Assembly (NCBI RefSeq): GCF_037102585.1
Contig: NW_027043837.1
Location: 1-64,000 of the forward strand
Origin: Saccharomycopsis crataegensis
Lineage: Eukaryota > Ascomycota > Saccharomycetes > Ascoideales > Saccharomycopsidaceae
Reading direction: 5' to 3'
Length of the DNA stretch: 64,000 nt
Shown: piece after piece, positions 48,621 through 57,652 of the stretch
Layout: each line of letters opens with the position of its first letter
How positions within the stretch are numbered: position 1 is the stretch's first letter
Translations under genes and position numbers: made by a program
The notes under the pieces: model-generated
Databases searched by the model: none
Seen by the model: only the letters and a program-made list of their open reading frames with translations
What the model was told of the DNA's origin: nothing

Positions 48621-48763
48621 TTTTGGATGTTCATAGATATCTGCTAGCTTGAAAGTTTTGATTAGCTTTTTAAGCGACTCGGACGATCTTTGTTCGCGAG
48701 AACGGAAGTTAGCAGAGTCTCTTGAATTGACAAAATTATTAAAGTCACCTCCGAGAATAATGG

Positions 48764-48785
48764 TTTTTTTTTTCCTTCAATGGTA
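48764..48785 (-). mobile_element. ultra-short LINE-B 3' insertion
   Basis: On the minus strand TTGAAGG plus about ten A, the exact 3' terminus of LINE-B, wedged between the A9 tail and B4. Probably an almost completely 5'-truncated insertion. Confidence 0.55.
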
Positions 48786-49237
48786 TTTTTTTTTTTTTAA
48801 AGACAAAATTCAATATATTAATTAATTATATAACTATATATCTCATAAACTATCTAATGTAGTTTGAAAATTAAAGTGTTAAGGGAAAACCATTAATGGT
48901 GAAAAACCCTATTATTGAGAAAAAATGTTTTTATGCGTTTTTAAGGTTTTTAATTGTTGTTTTTTTTTTGATTTTATTTTTTTTTTTTTTGATTTTATTT
49001 TCTTGTTTTTCCCCACCTATTTTTTCTTCTCCGCTTAAAAGATATTGCTTCAAGCAAGAAGATCATTGAATCAACGGCCATATGACAATTGAAATGCCTT
49101 TTGGATTTCAATCTTGATAATTTTCGTTGGAAACCTAGATATCTATCGATCGTTCTGGTTTCGTTCATGTTGGTGGCAGGGGTAATGATTGTTTGCCAGG
49201 TTAATGGGATATTCAAGTCAATTTTTTTCCAAAGTTT
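48786..49237 (-). mobile_element. LINE-A copy A9, 5'-truncated
   Basis: About 450 bp: T-run 48786-48797, 3' UTR and about 70 codons of ORF2 with a one-base loss near 49050 (TTGCTTCAAGC). Lies 60 bp upstream of tRNA-Arg(CCT). Confidence 0.88.
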
Positions 49238-49255
49238 TGGTACGAATAAAAAATG

Positions 49256-49284
49256 AAAACACTCTATACAATTCATTCATCCAT
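49256..49284 (+). repeat. possible R2 tail fragment
   Basis: TATACAATTCATTCATCCATTC resembles the R2 3' terminus and CATT tail at 22806-22842. Short, so only tentative. Confidence 0.4.
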
Positions 49285-49297
49285 TCACCCTAGTAAT

Positions 49298-49371
49298 ACC
49301 GGGCTGGTCTAATTGGTCAGGGCGTCTGACTCCTAATCAGGCTATTCCGGGTTCGAGTCCCGGGTCCGGTG
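49298..49371 (+). tRNA. tRNA-Arg(CCT)
   Basis: 74 nt. Acceptor ACCGGGC pairs with GTCCGGT, discriminator G. Anticodon loop CTCCTAA reads CCT. T arm CCGGG-TTCGAGT-CCCGG. Followed at once by a run of nine to ten T, a Pol III terminator. No intron. Confidence 0.93.
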
Positions 49372-49401
49372 TTTTTTTTTCGTTAAAAAATTGCTGCAAA
49401 C

Positions 49402-49546
49402 TGTTAGGATTGACCATACCACTCGTGTGGGTGGTTGCCCTCTTCTGCATCGGCCTAGGTCTATTTAAAGCCGACCATGCAAAATTTTCCATGTTTATAG
49501 TTTTCACTAATTAAACATTTAGATTTACATATCTACGATCCTAACT
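49402..49546. repeat. candidate decayed solo LTR
   Basis: Bounded by TGTTAGGAT and ATCCTAACT, about 145 bp, 31 bp downstream of tRNA-Arg. Single copy and imperfect ends; low confidence. Confidence 0.3.
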
Positions 49547-49726
49547 TATGAAATGCTACATTTTCATCCACGAATCGTCTCATTTGTCTATGTTTCTGTC
49601 GGGACCCATCATGGCGGTACCTATGCATTGACGAATGATGAATTGTAATAACTTTATTACCCGATTATTCAGTTGTCTGAATTCAGAGTATTGACACTAT
49701 TGTTATGACAATACTTGGGCCCTTAA

Positions 49727-49918
49727 TGTTAGATGAACTGGAGTAAGCAGACTCCAAAATGTCCGGAATCCAGTCCGGGTGGCCGCTTCCACTTATCATG
49801 GAAGGAATAGGATTTTATTACTTAAGGATCTAGTATCCTTCTATCTACAGATGAGATCCCTAATGGTTCTCGACAGATTCAATATATATAAAGACGAAAC
49901 AAACGTACTCATGTATAA
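49727..49918 (+). repeat. LTR-D-related fragment
   Basis: Starts TGTTAGATGAACTGG and ends with a segment shared with LTR-D (TTCAATATATATAAAGACG to TGTATAA), where the next LTR-D copy begins. Probably a diverged LTR-D-like LTR interrupted by LTR-D. Confidence 0.5.
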
Positions 49919-50318
49919 TGTTAGAATTCTACAGGTCTACAAAGTACTTCAATATATATAAAGACGAAACAAACGCGCTCACGTATAATAACAAACACTT
50001 TAGATCATAAAGTTAAATATAAGGACAAACAACACGACACCTAGCAACCTTAAACCAATAATGGCTGTAAATATAATCTTGATAGCAACGACTATAATTT
50101 TTATTAGTAGAGATCTAATGATCTGGTTCCTAGTATAATACCTACAGACCCCTTGATTGTAGGATCTCGAAAAGTGTCACCAGAGCGCACTTTCACCAGA
50201 AGGGGCAATTCTTGTACATAAGCGTCCGGCCTTTTCCTCGCCGGAAAAACATCGTTCCACTAAAGTACACAAAATCAAACTATTAGAGCTTGCACTTTAC
50301 TTAAAGCTGATTTCAACA
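49919..50318 (+). repeat. solo LTR, family LTR-D
   Basis: 400 bp, TGTTAGAATTCTACAGG to GATTTCAACA, shorter than the other copies by small deletions. TATATATAAAG near 49957. Confidence 0.8.
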
Positions 50319-50427
50319 TGAAATTCATTTGGTACTCATTTTGGGGAACTACATAAAAATTAAAAACATGGCCCCACTCAGGTTCACTACAATACTAGTG
50401 AAACAGTATTACCAAGAGTGATAAAAA

Positions 50428-50498
50428 TGCGTGAACCGGGAATCGAACCCGGGGCTCAACTATGGCAAAGTTGAATTTTACCACTAAACCATTCACGC
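50428..50498 (-). tRNA. tRNA-Gly(GCC)
   Basis: 71 nt. Acceptor GCGTGAA pairs with TTCACGC, discriminator A. Anticodon stem CAACT/AGTTG with loop TTGCCAT gives GCC. T arm CCGGG-TTCGATT-CCCGG. No intron. TTTTT on the minus strand just past the 3' end. Confidence 0.93.
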
Positions 50499-50513
50499 TA
50501 TAACTTTAGAGAT

Positions 50514-50616
50514 TGACATGGACAGGAATTGAACCTGCAACCCTTCGATTACACGAATAAACCATTGGAATACCCAGAAGCTGGAGTCGAAAGCTCTACC
50601 ATTGAGCCACCACATC
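50514..50616 (-). tRNA. tRNA-Trp(CCA) with intron
   Basis: 103 nt with an intron of about 31 nt after the anticodon loop. Acceptor GATGTGG pairs with CCATGTC, discriminator A. Anticodon stem TTCGA/TCGAA, loop CTCCAG reads CCA. The gypsy-2 LTR starts 11 bp upstream of the mature 5' end. Confidence 0.92.
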
Positions 50617-50627
50617 TCTATAAGTTT

Positions 50628-50831
50628 TGTTGTAGTATGGTTTGAGCTATTGGTTATAGGCAATGATGCACGTGCTCATAACCGTAAGCTCATAACCATT
50701 AGTATATAATTATAGTCGTCGATTATGAAAAGTTTTCAATATATATGATCTCTGGTTCTTCAGAGAGTAATACTAAATCAATCCTAACCCGTGACTAACT
50801 ACATCTAGTATAGTCGCATCGTAATATAACA
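50628..50831 (+). repeat. gypsy-2 5' LTR (G2)
   Basis: 204 bp, TGTTGTAGTATGG to TAATATAACA. It includes about two units of the GGTTATGAGCTTA repeat (reverse) and the TAGGAT site where retroinserts interrupt the other copies. Confidence 0.9.
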
Positions 50832-50833
50832 AT

Positions 50834-50849
50834 TGGTAGCACCACTAGG
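50834..50849 (+). promoter_or_regulatory. gypsy-2 primer-binding site
   Basis: TGGTAGCACCACTAGG, identical to that of gypsy-1, 2 bp after the LTR. Matches the 3' end of a probable initiator tRNA-Met. Confidence 0.82.
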
Positions 50850-50923
50850 TTTTTAGTTTTACAGACTCCACTGATTATAAACTTCTGTTGTCGTTTAATA
50901 GCATAGCTTGGTTATCCTAGTGT

Positions 50924-53900
50924 ATGACTGTATTTGGTTTAAGCCCTAGCTCAGACGAAGAAGATAATTATTCAGGCGAAGAAAACGAGATGAGTATGCC
51001 GGGTGGACCGTTGGACGATTCTAATCGTCTGTTGCTCATGGAGCTCGTTGAAATGCTTCACGGTAAAGAGAAGGCCGGTCGCGTGTTAGACCCTATGGAG
51101 GTCAAGTTTAACGGAAAGCCGTTTAGTACAGGGATGCTTGCCCGCACTCCCATGGCATTGCATGACTTCTTCCAGTATGCAGAACACCAGATGCCACTTA
51201 ATTGGAATGACAAGTATAAGATGAGTTTTATCGTGAGAAACGTGGCTCAAGATACTTTTAGAAGTTTTTCTTCTTTTTCAGACTCCTTGCCGTCAGATAT
51301 CTCTTATAGAGCCTTTAAGGCTCAAGTGCTTGCGCACTTTTCTAGAGTTGATATGGTTGACATTTTGGAAAGAACATTGTGGACAATTGCGCAAAAAGGA
51401 AAAGCGCTTCTGTCCCACGTTGCTGAGTTTCAAGCGAATGTTGTGTACATTCCAGATTGGTCAGAACGTTCAAAAATTAATCGTTTTATCGATTCCTTGG
51501 ACCCGCGTTTGCAGAAGCACATTGCAGATGCAGGACGCATTTATGAGAAATTAGATGATGTGATTTCTCATGCACTTAGTATTAATGATCTTACTGAAAG
51601 GACCATCCATACTCTGACTATCCCTATGCCGTCTACGTTTTCGCCTATGGATAGAGGTGGTCCGATGCCAATGGAATTGGATGCTTTGCAATCAGTACCA
51701 AGTTCTCGGGGAAACTCATATCCTCGCAAGTCTAGTGGTAAGATTGCCGCCCTCTGCAAGAAATTTAATCTCACCCAGGAGGAGGTGAGGCTGTTGCTTA
51801 TTCTTGGAAATTGTTTCCAGTGTAAAGGACACGGACATCAGAGCATGGACTGCCCTCGCCGTGGTGGTGGTGGGTCTGGTGCTCGTTTGGCTCACCTTAT
51901 GGATTGCGTCCAAGAGGAGGACCATGCAGTTCCGTTTGAGGATGTTGTTGCTTTCAAGGTTCCTGTTACTATGGGACCTGCTGGGTTTGTTACCAAAGCT
52001 CTTATTGATTCTGGGGCGAGTTACAGTTTTGTGAATCCGTCTATTTTTCCTAAGCTCGGTTATGATAGTGCCGATCTTACTAGGATTAGCCCAAGAACAA
52101 TCAAGACTGCAACTAATCAGTATGATGCGGTAGATAGGTATGTGATTATCCCTGTTACATTTAACCATACTGTTGTGAAGATCCGTTGTTATGTGCACCC
52201 GATTGTTTCACCTACTGTTATTGTGGGGCTTCCATTCATTAGAGAATATGCCCATCTTATTGATTTTGCTAATCTTACTGTGGGAGATGTGGGGGTGGAC
52301 GATTTGGATGAGAAATCCATTGAAAGTATTAGTGCTATGGCTGCTCTTAGCCTGGATCCTGTTGAGATAGACGATCCTAGATTAGAGAAATTGTTGTTTG
52401 ATTATGCGGATATTTTTGCGGAGAAGCTTGGGATTAATCAAGTTGTTGAGTCTCGGGGGGCAGATAATATCAGGCTTGAACCGATGTCGGAAGAAGTTCC
52501 AACGACCCCGTATATTCCGAAGGTTAAGATTGCTCTTTTGCATGAGGTTAGAAATCATATTAGGCGTATGGTCGATTCTAAACTTATTCAACCCTCTAAC
52601 TCGCCTTATTCTTCACCTTTTCTAGTTGTCAAGAAGAAGACTGGGGAGATTCGTTTGGTTATTGATTTTCGTCAAATCAACCTTTTATTGAAAAGGTTTA
52701 ATCAGAACCTTCCCAGTTACGATGAATTGATCCAGATCTTTCTGGCCAATAAGGTGTTCTCAACCGTGGATTTAACGGAAGGCTTTCATCAACTTACCCT
52801 CGATGAGAATTCTAGTAGATTCACGGCTTTTGAGTTTGAAGGGCTCAAGTACGAGTACTTGAGATTACCCTTCGGACTCACATCAGCCCCTTCACACCTA
52901 CAATCATACTTAGCCAAGAAAATATCACACCTTTCAACTGCCCGTAATTATGTTGATGATGTTCTCTTGGCGTCGCCAAACAGGGAAGAGCATTTGGGTT
53001 TGCTCAAGCAGTTTTTGAAAAGGCTGAAATGCAGTTTTATGAGCTCTAAGGTTCGCTTTCTTGGTTGGGAAATTGGTCCGGATGGAGTTGAAATCCCTGA
53101 TGATACTAGGGAAGTAATTCGGAAATTGAAGACCCCTGTGAATGCCAAGGAGTTGCAGAAAACTCTTGGATTCACGAATTATTTCCGTCATTTCGTTGCC
53201 AGCTATTCGGACTTAGTGGTTGAACTTTACCAATTTGTCTCCAAAAATCTCGAATGGGATATGGAGACAGTTTCCAAAAGGTTCGCTTCTTTGAAGCAAG
53301 CCTTGTTGGAAACCAAGGTACTAAGTGTTCCACTTTCGACCGATCCCGCTACTGTATTTGTAATTGAGTCTGATGCTTCAGGAATTGCAATTGGGGGGGT
53401 ATTGAAACAGTTAATCCCTGGGTCCGATGAGCTGCAAATTGTTGGTTATTACCTGCGGAGCCTTTCAATCCACGAAAAGAATTATCCAATTAGAGATAAA
53501 GAACTTTTAGCCGTTGTCTACTTATTAGACAAGACGGCCCATTTGATATTTGGTCATAGAATTGTGGTAAAGACTGATCACCAATCCTTGTCTGTGTTGC
53601 TTAAAGGAAATAAGGAAGCTGAAAATGACAGGGTTAAAAGATGGATTACTAAACTCACTGAGTTTGATATTGTTTTAGAATATGTCAAGGGTACAACAAA
53701 TGAGTTAGCTGATTACCTCTCTCGTTATGTGGGGGCTTTGGAATCGGTAATCCCTACAGTTAATTTAACTGAAGCAGAAATCAAGGCTTCGATTGAATCG
53801 GATGAGTATTTTGCGGAGATTAGTAACAGTTTAAGGTTAATTGAGGACAAGGATAATAAAGCAAGTGATAATGCCAGCGATGTCGCAGAAACGAGAATTG

Positions 53901-53998
53901 ATGAAGAAGATGTTAATGGTGATAGACTCGATGTGAGTCAGGGTATTTTGAAGAATTTTAAATTGATTGATGGTAAATTGTTTGGACGTACCAATTAA
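50924..53998 (+). CDS. gypsy-2 Gag-Pol (Gag-PR-RT-RH)
   Basis: 1024 aa in one frame. Gag region with LNWNDKYKMSFIVRN, zinc knuckle CFQCKGHGHQSMDC near residue 304, protease LIDSGASYSFV near 365, reverse transcriptase (LVIDFRQINLL; YVDDVLLAS near 674), RNase H (ESDASGIAIGG; TDHQSL). Gag and Pol are fused, unlike gypsy-1. A CTG codon at 53453-53455 sits in YYxRSL, where serine is usual in gypsy RNase H. The frame ends shortly after RNase H, before any integrase motif. Fossil or partial element. Confidence 0.88.
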   Translation: MTVFGLSPSSDEEDNYSGEENEMSMPGGPLDDSNRLLLMELVEMLHGKEKAGRVLDPMEVKFNGKPFSTGMLARTPMALHDFFQYAEHQMPLNWNDKYKMSFIVRNVAQDTFRSFSSFSDSLPSDISYRAFKAQVLAHFSRVDMVDILERTLWTIAQKGKALLSHVAEFQANVVYIPDWSERSKINRFIDSLDPRLQKHIADAGRIYEKLDDVISHALSINDLTERTIHTLTIPMPSTFSPMDRGGPMPMELDALQSVPSSRGNSYPRKSSGKIAALCKKFNLTQEEVRLLLILGNCFQCKGHGHQSMDCPRRGGGGSGARLAHLMDCVQEEDHAVPFEDVVAFKVPVTMGPAGFVTKALIDSGASYSFVNPSIFPKLGYDSADLTRISPRTIKTATNQYDAVDRYVIIPVTFNHTVVKIRCYVHPIVSPTVIVGLPFIREYAHLIDFANLTVGDVGVDDLDEKSIESISAMAALSLDPVEIDDPRLEKLLFDYADIFAEKLGINQVVESRGADNIRLEPMSEEVPTTPYIPKVKIALLHEVRNHIRRMVDSKLIQPSNSPYSSPFLVVKKKTGEIRLVIDFRQINLLLKRFNQNLPSYDELIQIFLANKVFSTVDLTEGFHQLTLDENSSRFTAFEFEGLKYEYLRLPFGLTSAPSHLQSYLAKKISHLSTARNYVDDVLLASPNREEHLGLLKQFLKRLKCSFMSSKVRFLGWEIGPDGVEIPDDTREVIRKLKTPVNAKELQKTLGFTNYFRHFVASYSDLVVELYQFVSKNLEWDMETVSKRFASLKQALLETKVLSVPLSTDPATVFVIESDASGIAIGGVLKQLIPGSDELQIVGYYLRSLSIHEKNYPIRDKELLAVVYLLDKTAHLIFGHRIVVKTDHQSLSVLLKGNKEAENDRVKRWITKLTEFDIVLEYVKGTTNELADYLSRYVGALESVIPTVNLTEAEIKASIESDEYFAEISNSLRLIEDKDNKASDNASDVAETRIDEEDVNGDRLDVSQGILKNFKLIDGKLFGRTN

Positions 53999-54058
53999 TC
54001 TCCGTGGCGCCGGGTCGTTGGGGCGCTGCGGGCCCGTAGGTTAATTGAGTATGAGCAT

Positions 54059-54381
54059 TGTTGAGTTGGCAATCCAAAGTTATGTGGTTAGTCATTGTTC
54101 ATGGAACCTTCTAGAACTTATGGAACCTTCTAGAACTCATGGAACCTTCTAGAACTTATGGAACCTTCTAGAATTCCATGGAACATTCTAGAGCTTATGG
54201 AACCTTCTAGAACCCATTGAGATTAATATAAATATGGGCCATGCCCCCCATAGTCTGAGTTTGTCCTTTATATAATTTAGATAGTTAAAAAAAAAGTAAA
54301 ATAAGTATAACAAGGGAATAAATATTATTGAATATTATTGTTATCAATGTCTTTTGTAACTAGAGTTACAAAACTACAACA
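54059..54381 (+). repeat. copia-A LTR, block copy 1
   Basis: 323 bp with six heat-shock units (54103-54213). The left flank is gypsy-2 sequence, with no matching duplication on the right. Confidence 0.92.
54103..54213 (+). promoter_or_regulatory. heat-shock element array (6 units)
   Basis: Six GAA-nn-TTC-nn-GAA units, mostly GAACCTTCTAGAA, followed by ATATAAATAT. Confidence 0.8.
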
Positions 54382-54385
54382 GGTT

Positions 54386-55904
54386 ATGAGTTCAAATGCT
54401 CTTACTTCGTTCGCTGCTGATGAGAAGTTGAAGGGTTCCGGGAACTTTTATGATTGGTTTACTTTGATCAGTGTTAAGATGAAGATGAAAGGTCTTGGTT
54501 TACATGCTTACTTGATCAATGGGGAAACCGGAACTGACGGGCTGGAAACTGCTAATGAAGTTGCCCAATTGATTGCTACTATGGATGAGATTATTTCAAC
54601 AGCCATTTTCAACAGCATCTCAGGCGCTGCTTTGACTAAGGCTTCCGAATTTGATGGTACTGGTAGAAACTTGTTTATGTTTCTCAAGGATGCTTATGGT
54701 ACATTGACTGTCACAAATGCTGTTGGTATTATCTCAGATTTAATTGACGCTAAGTGGTTGAAATCTAGCAACGGAAACGTTGAGAATTTCATTGATGCCT
54801 TCAATCACTTCAAGAATACTGTTGGCAAATTAGACGGAAACACTGTGTTGTGTGCGTTGTTTTTGAGCTTGGGTCAGAAAGCCGGGTTTAATGCAACTCT
54901 TTCCAGGGAAGTCATGACTGCGTATGAGTCTAGAAATGGCAGGACTATTGGAAATGTTGATATTGGGCTTGTCCAAGATTTGACAAGAGAAATCATTGGA
55001 GATAAATCGGTTGGTTCCACCAGTGTTGAGGGTTTGGAACCTGTGTTTGCTTTTAAGAAACAGTACAAGTGCTTCAATTGTGGAAAACCCGGTCATTTCA
55101 AGAAGGATTGCAAGGCTCCTAGAAAGGAGAGAATGGGTGGTGATCTGAAGAATCCATCACCATCTTGGTATGCATTTATGGGAATGCATGGTAGGGCCTC
55201 CAGAGTGTACTTTGACTCTGGTGCCTCGCAACATATTTTGAATGACAGAAAGATGTTTAAAACCATTGGTCCTTTTTCTGGTGAGATCTCAGGTATTGAT
55301 GGTAGTTCTCTCGAGGTTCAAGGTATCGGGTCTGCGGTGTTTAAGTTACGTGATAACACCAGTATCGAAATCAAGGATGCTTATTATGTTCCAGGGTCAA
55401 AGGCCAATTTGATTTCTGTTTCCAAGGCTACTCTGAATGGTGCAAGATTATTATTTGAAGGAAACAAGGTGAAAATGCACCCTGAAAATAAAGTGGTTGC
55501 TGTTAAAGATCCAGTTATGAGTGATCTTTATGCTTTGCACACCAGTGTCGATGGTGTGGCATTTAACAGTGTTGATAAGAGCGGGTTGTGGCACCAGAGA
55601 TTAGGCCATCCCAGTATGAATATTATGAACAAGTTCAATCTGATGTTTCATTTGGTGAAAGGTAAACTTTACAGTGAAGATTCTGTGCAGTTATGTGAAA
55701 GCTGCTTGACAAGTAAAGGGGTTACCAGAAGACCAAAGAGCGGGAAGGGTGCTAAACCACAACAGCCTTTACAATTGTTGCATATGGACGTGTGTGGCCC
55801 AATCAATTATGGGTCTATTGATTCGAGCAAATATTTTCTCACTATTGTCGACGGGTATTCCAAGTTTGTGGAGGTCAAGTGTTTGAAAAACAAGTCAGAG
55901 TGTG
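54386..55904 (+). pseudogene. copia-A gag-pol, partial (copy 1)
   Basis: Open from the ATG in the primer-binding site, with Gag, CFNCGKPGHFKKDC, protease DSGASQHIL and the first half of integrase (HQRLGHPS, IVDGYSKFVEV). It ends where the copia-B LTR begins. Near-identical to the copy at 61679-63197 and to the whole copia-A. Incomplete. Confidence 0.9.
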
Positions 55905-56306
55905 TGTTGAGTTGACAATCCAAAGTCATATATTGGGTTTTGTACAGATGGCTCAACGGTTAACACGGGTATCAATGTGTTGAATAGATCCTGGGTTCGA
56001 GTCTCGGATAAGACGGTTTATTTACCATGGCTGAGCAATATATAATCTGCATGTGATTATGACTCAGCCTAATAATTAGTCATTGTGCATATGATTAATC
56101 ATCTAGAATGTTCTAGATGGATGTATGATTACAAATCATATATATTGGTCTTATTATAAATATGGGGCCTCTCCCCATAGTTTGAGTTTATATTTTGTTA
56201 TTTAAATAGTTAGTTAGTTAAGAAGAATAAGAATAATAACAAGGATAGTTTGATAGTATTTGTTATTGGTAATGACTACTGTAACTAGGGTTACAAAATT
56301 TCAACA
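55905..56306 (+). repeat. copia-B LTR (in block copy 1)
   Basis: 402 bp, TGTTGAGTTGACAATCC to AAATTTCAACA. Flanks differ on the two sides, so it marks a junction rather than a clean insertion. Confidence 0.9.
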
Positions 56307-56428
56307 CCCCATAGTCTAAGTTTGTCCTTTATATACTTTAGATAGTTAATAAGTAAAATAAGAATAACAAGGGAATAAATATTATTGTTATCAATGTCTT
56401 TTGTAACTTGAGTTACAAAACTACAACA
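56307..56428 (+). repeat. copia-A-like LTR, 3' part
   Basis: CCCATAGTCTAAG to AAACTACAACA, somewhat diverged from the other copia-A LTRs and without heat-shock units. Confidence 0.82.
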
Positions 56429-56777
56429 GTACATCCACAGCTACTCAAGCAGACACCAAAAAGTAGGAAAATATGTTGAAACCCTCAAGCTCAGGATGCT
56501 TTACTTTCACAAGAAAATTAAAGAATTTGCCACACTTAAGGATCATTTGATAAATATCAAGGGCTTCTATCGTGTTCAATATGAAAAAGGTACAATCATA
56601 GTTATGAGGTACATAAAAATGGCATTCAATGATTTATGGGTTCCATCTAATACTCCAGGTTGTGAGTTCTCATTGGGGAAAATAACCCAAAAAATCCCCA
56701 TAAATAATGGTAAAGTGGAAATTTTTTTTTTCGGTGACAGCTCGATGCCCGAAGTGCAAATGATCCCTTTTCTCTAA
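56429..56777 (+). pseudogene. C-terminal fragment of an unrecognised ORF
   Basis: Open from the LTR junction to the TAA at 56775-56777, about 115 codons (YIHSYSSRHQKVGKYVE and on; an internal ATG is at 56496). The end, NNGKVEIFFFGD followed by VQMIPF, faintly resembles the last strands of a PWWP domain, but the family is not established. The beginning is cut off at the LTR. The same sequence starts again at 63722, so it belongs to the duplicated block. Confidence 0.4.
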
Positions 56778-57359
56778 TACAAGATATTAAATGATACTTG
56801 CAGATTTTGAAGATAAATTGCCAATAAAATATGATTACCAGTAAACTATATTCAAATGCAACTTCAGAATTATAGGCGAAAAAGATCTCCCATATTTTCA
56901 GAAATGTACTGTGGCCTTTTATGAGATTCGTCATCAGAAGGCCGAAGTATGATGAATTAAGGGAATTAATAACTCTGGCACAGTGGTCCGTTGCCCCTTA
57001 TGATATTTTCTAGTTATTCTCAAAGATAGTCTGGTGCAGCGAATTACTCAAACGTATATTTGTGTTTGGCCATCCCAATCTAAGCACCTACTCCAAATAA
57101 CCGAGCTTTAGATCTACTTTGAACCCCAAATGAGTTGTAAAGTAGCATCTAGGTAAAGGTATGGTCCTCAATCCCAGTTGACTACAATCTACTTATGCAT
57201 ATAAATGTATTTGTATGTTGATATTTCCAATATATCCAGAAATAGTAAGTTATGATGATTATAAATTGATTATGTAAACCACCACATTCTCTTACTGAAC
57301 TCAACAGCCAATAGGAACGACGCACTGAGGTAAAGAGTAAAGGTTAACCACCAAAAAAA
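56778..57359. other. intergenic, nothing recognised
   Basis: AT-rich, short frames only. It may continue the decayed gene ending at 56777. Confidence 0.5.
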
Positions 57360-57479
57360 TGAAGGATGCGAGATTCGAACTCGCGCATCTTACGATAATC
57401 GATTGCTTTACTGGATTAACACAGAAGAAGAAATGATAATTCTTGAGTCGATCGCCTTAGACCGCTCGGCCAACCCTCC
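57360..57479 (-). tRNA. tRNA-Leu(CAA) with intron
   Basis: 120 nt including an intron of about 37 nt after the anticodon. Acceptor GGAGGGT pairs with ATCCTTC, discriminator A. Anticodon stem ATCGA/TCGAT, loop CTCAAG reads CAA. A long variable arm and T arm GCGAG-TTCGAAT-CTCGC complete it. T-run on the minus strand after the 3' end. Confidence 0.92.
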
Positions 57480-57484
57480 AAGAA

Positions 57485-57556
57485 AGGTCGTACCCGGATT
57501 CGAACCGGGGTTGTTCGGATCAAAACCGAAAGTGATAACCACTACACTATACAACC
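57485..57556 (-). tRNA. tRNA-Gln(TTG)
   Basis: 72 nt. Acceptor GGTTGTA pairs with TACGACC, discriminator T. Anticodon stem TTCGG/CCGAA, loop TTTTGAT reads TTG. T arm CCCGG-TTCGAAT-CCGGG. Only 5 bp separate it from tRNA-Leu, so the two may be co-transcribed. Gypsy-3 starts 13 bp upstream. Confidence 0.93.
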
Positions 57557-57569
57557 TTATTTGCTTTTT

Positions 57570-57617
57570 TGTTATATTATGGGATCATGGTTAGGTTGAG
57601 TCCTGGTTACCATCGGT
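57570..57617 (+). repeat. gypsy-3 5' LTR, outer piece
   Basis: TGTTATATTATGGG to ACCATCGGT. ATCGGT (57612-57617) is repeated at 59076-59081 where the LTR resumes, a target-site duplication around the nested chain. Confidence 0.85.
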
Positions 57618-57652
57618 GTAAGGGTGTAAGGGTGTAAGGGTGTGGGGGGTTT
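57618..57652 (+). repeat. short GTAAGGGT repeat at SINE 5' junction
   Basis: Three 8-bp units (GTAAGGGT) plus GTGGGGGG between the LTR and the SINE head. G-rich and telomere-like in style; absent from the other full SINE. Confidence 0.65.

Larger units (their letters stand above)
40378..48762 (-). mobile_element. LINE-B copy B4, split by copia-B
   Basis: A LINE-B 5'-truncated inside the ORF2 endonuclease (48762), with the A-tail at about 40378-40393. The copia-B element (41096-46258) lies inside ORF2, and TTTTC of LINE sequence is duplicated at both its ends. Apart from the insertion, the reading frame 48620-46259 and 41095-40594 appears intact. Confidence 0.92.
50628..54058 (+). mobile_element. 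gypsy-2, Ty3/gypsy element, partial
   Basis: 5' LTR, primer-binding site and a fused gag-pol through RNase H are present. No integrase and no 3' LTR are seen before the copia-A LTR at 54059. Broken and incomplete. Its LTR family (G2) also occurs as pieces at 2791, 17142 and 40223. Confidence 0.88.
54059..56428 (+). mobile_element. truncated copia-A carrying a copia-B LTR (block copy 1)
   Basis: copia-A 5' LTR, primer-binding site and the gag, protease and part of integrase region, then a copia-B LTR (55905-56306), then the last 122 bp of a copia-A-like LTR (56307-56428). Broken and incomplete. The same arrangement recurs at 61298-63721. Confidence 0.9.

Noticed and set aside
54001-54058. GC-rich segment as a regulatory island
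   Set aside because: Too short and without a recognisable motif; it only bridges gypsy-2 and a copia-A LTR.
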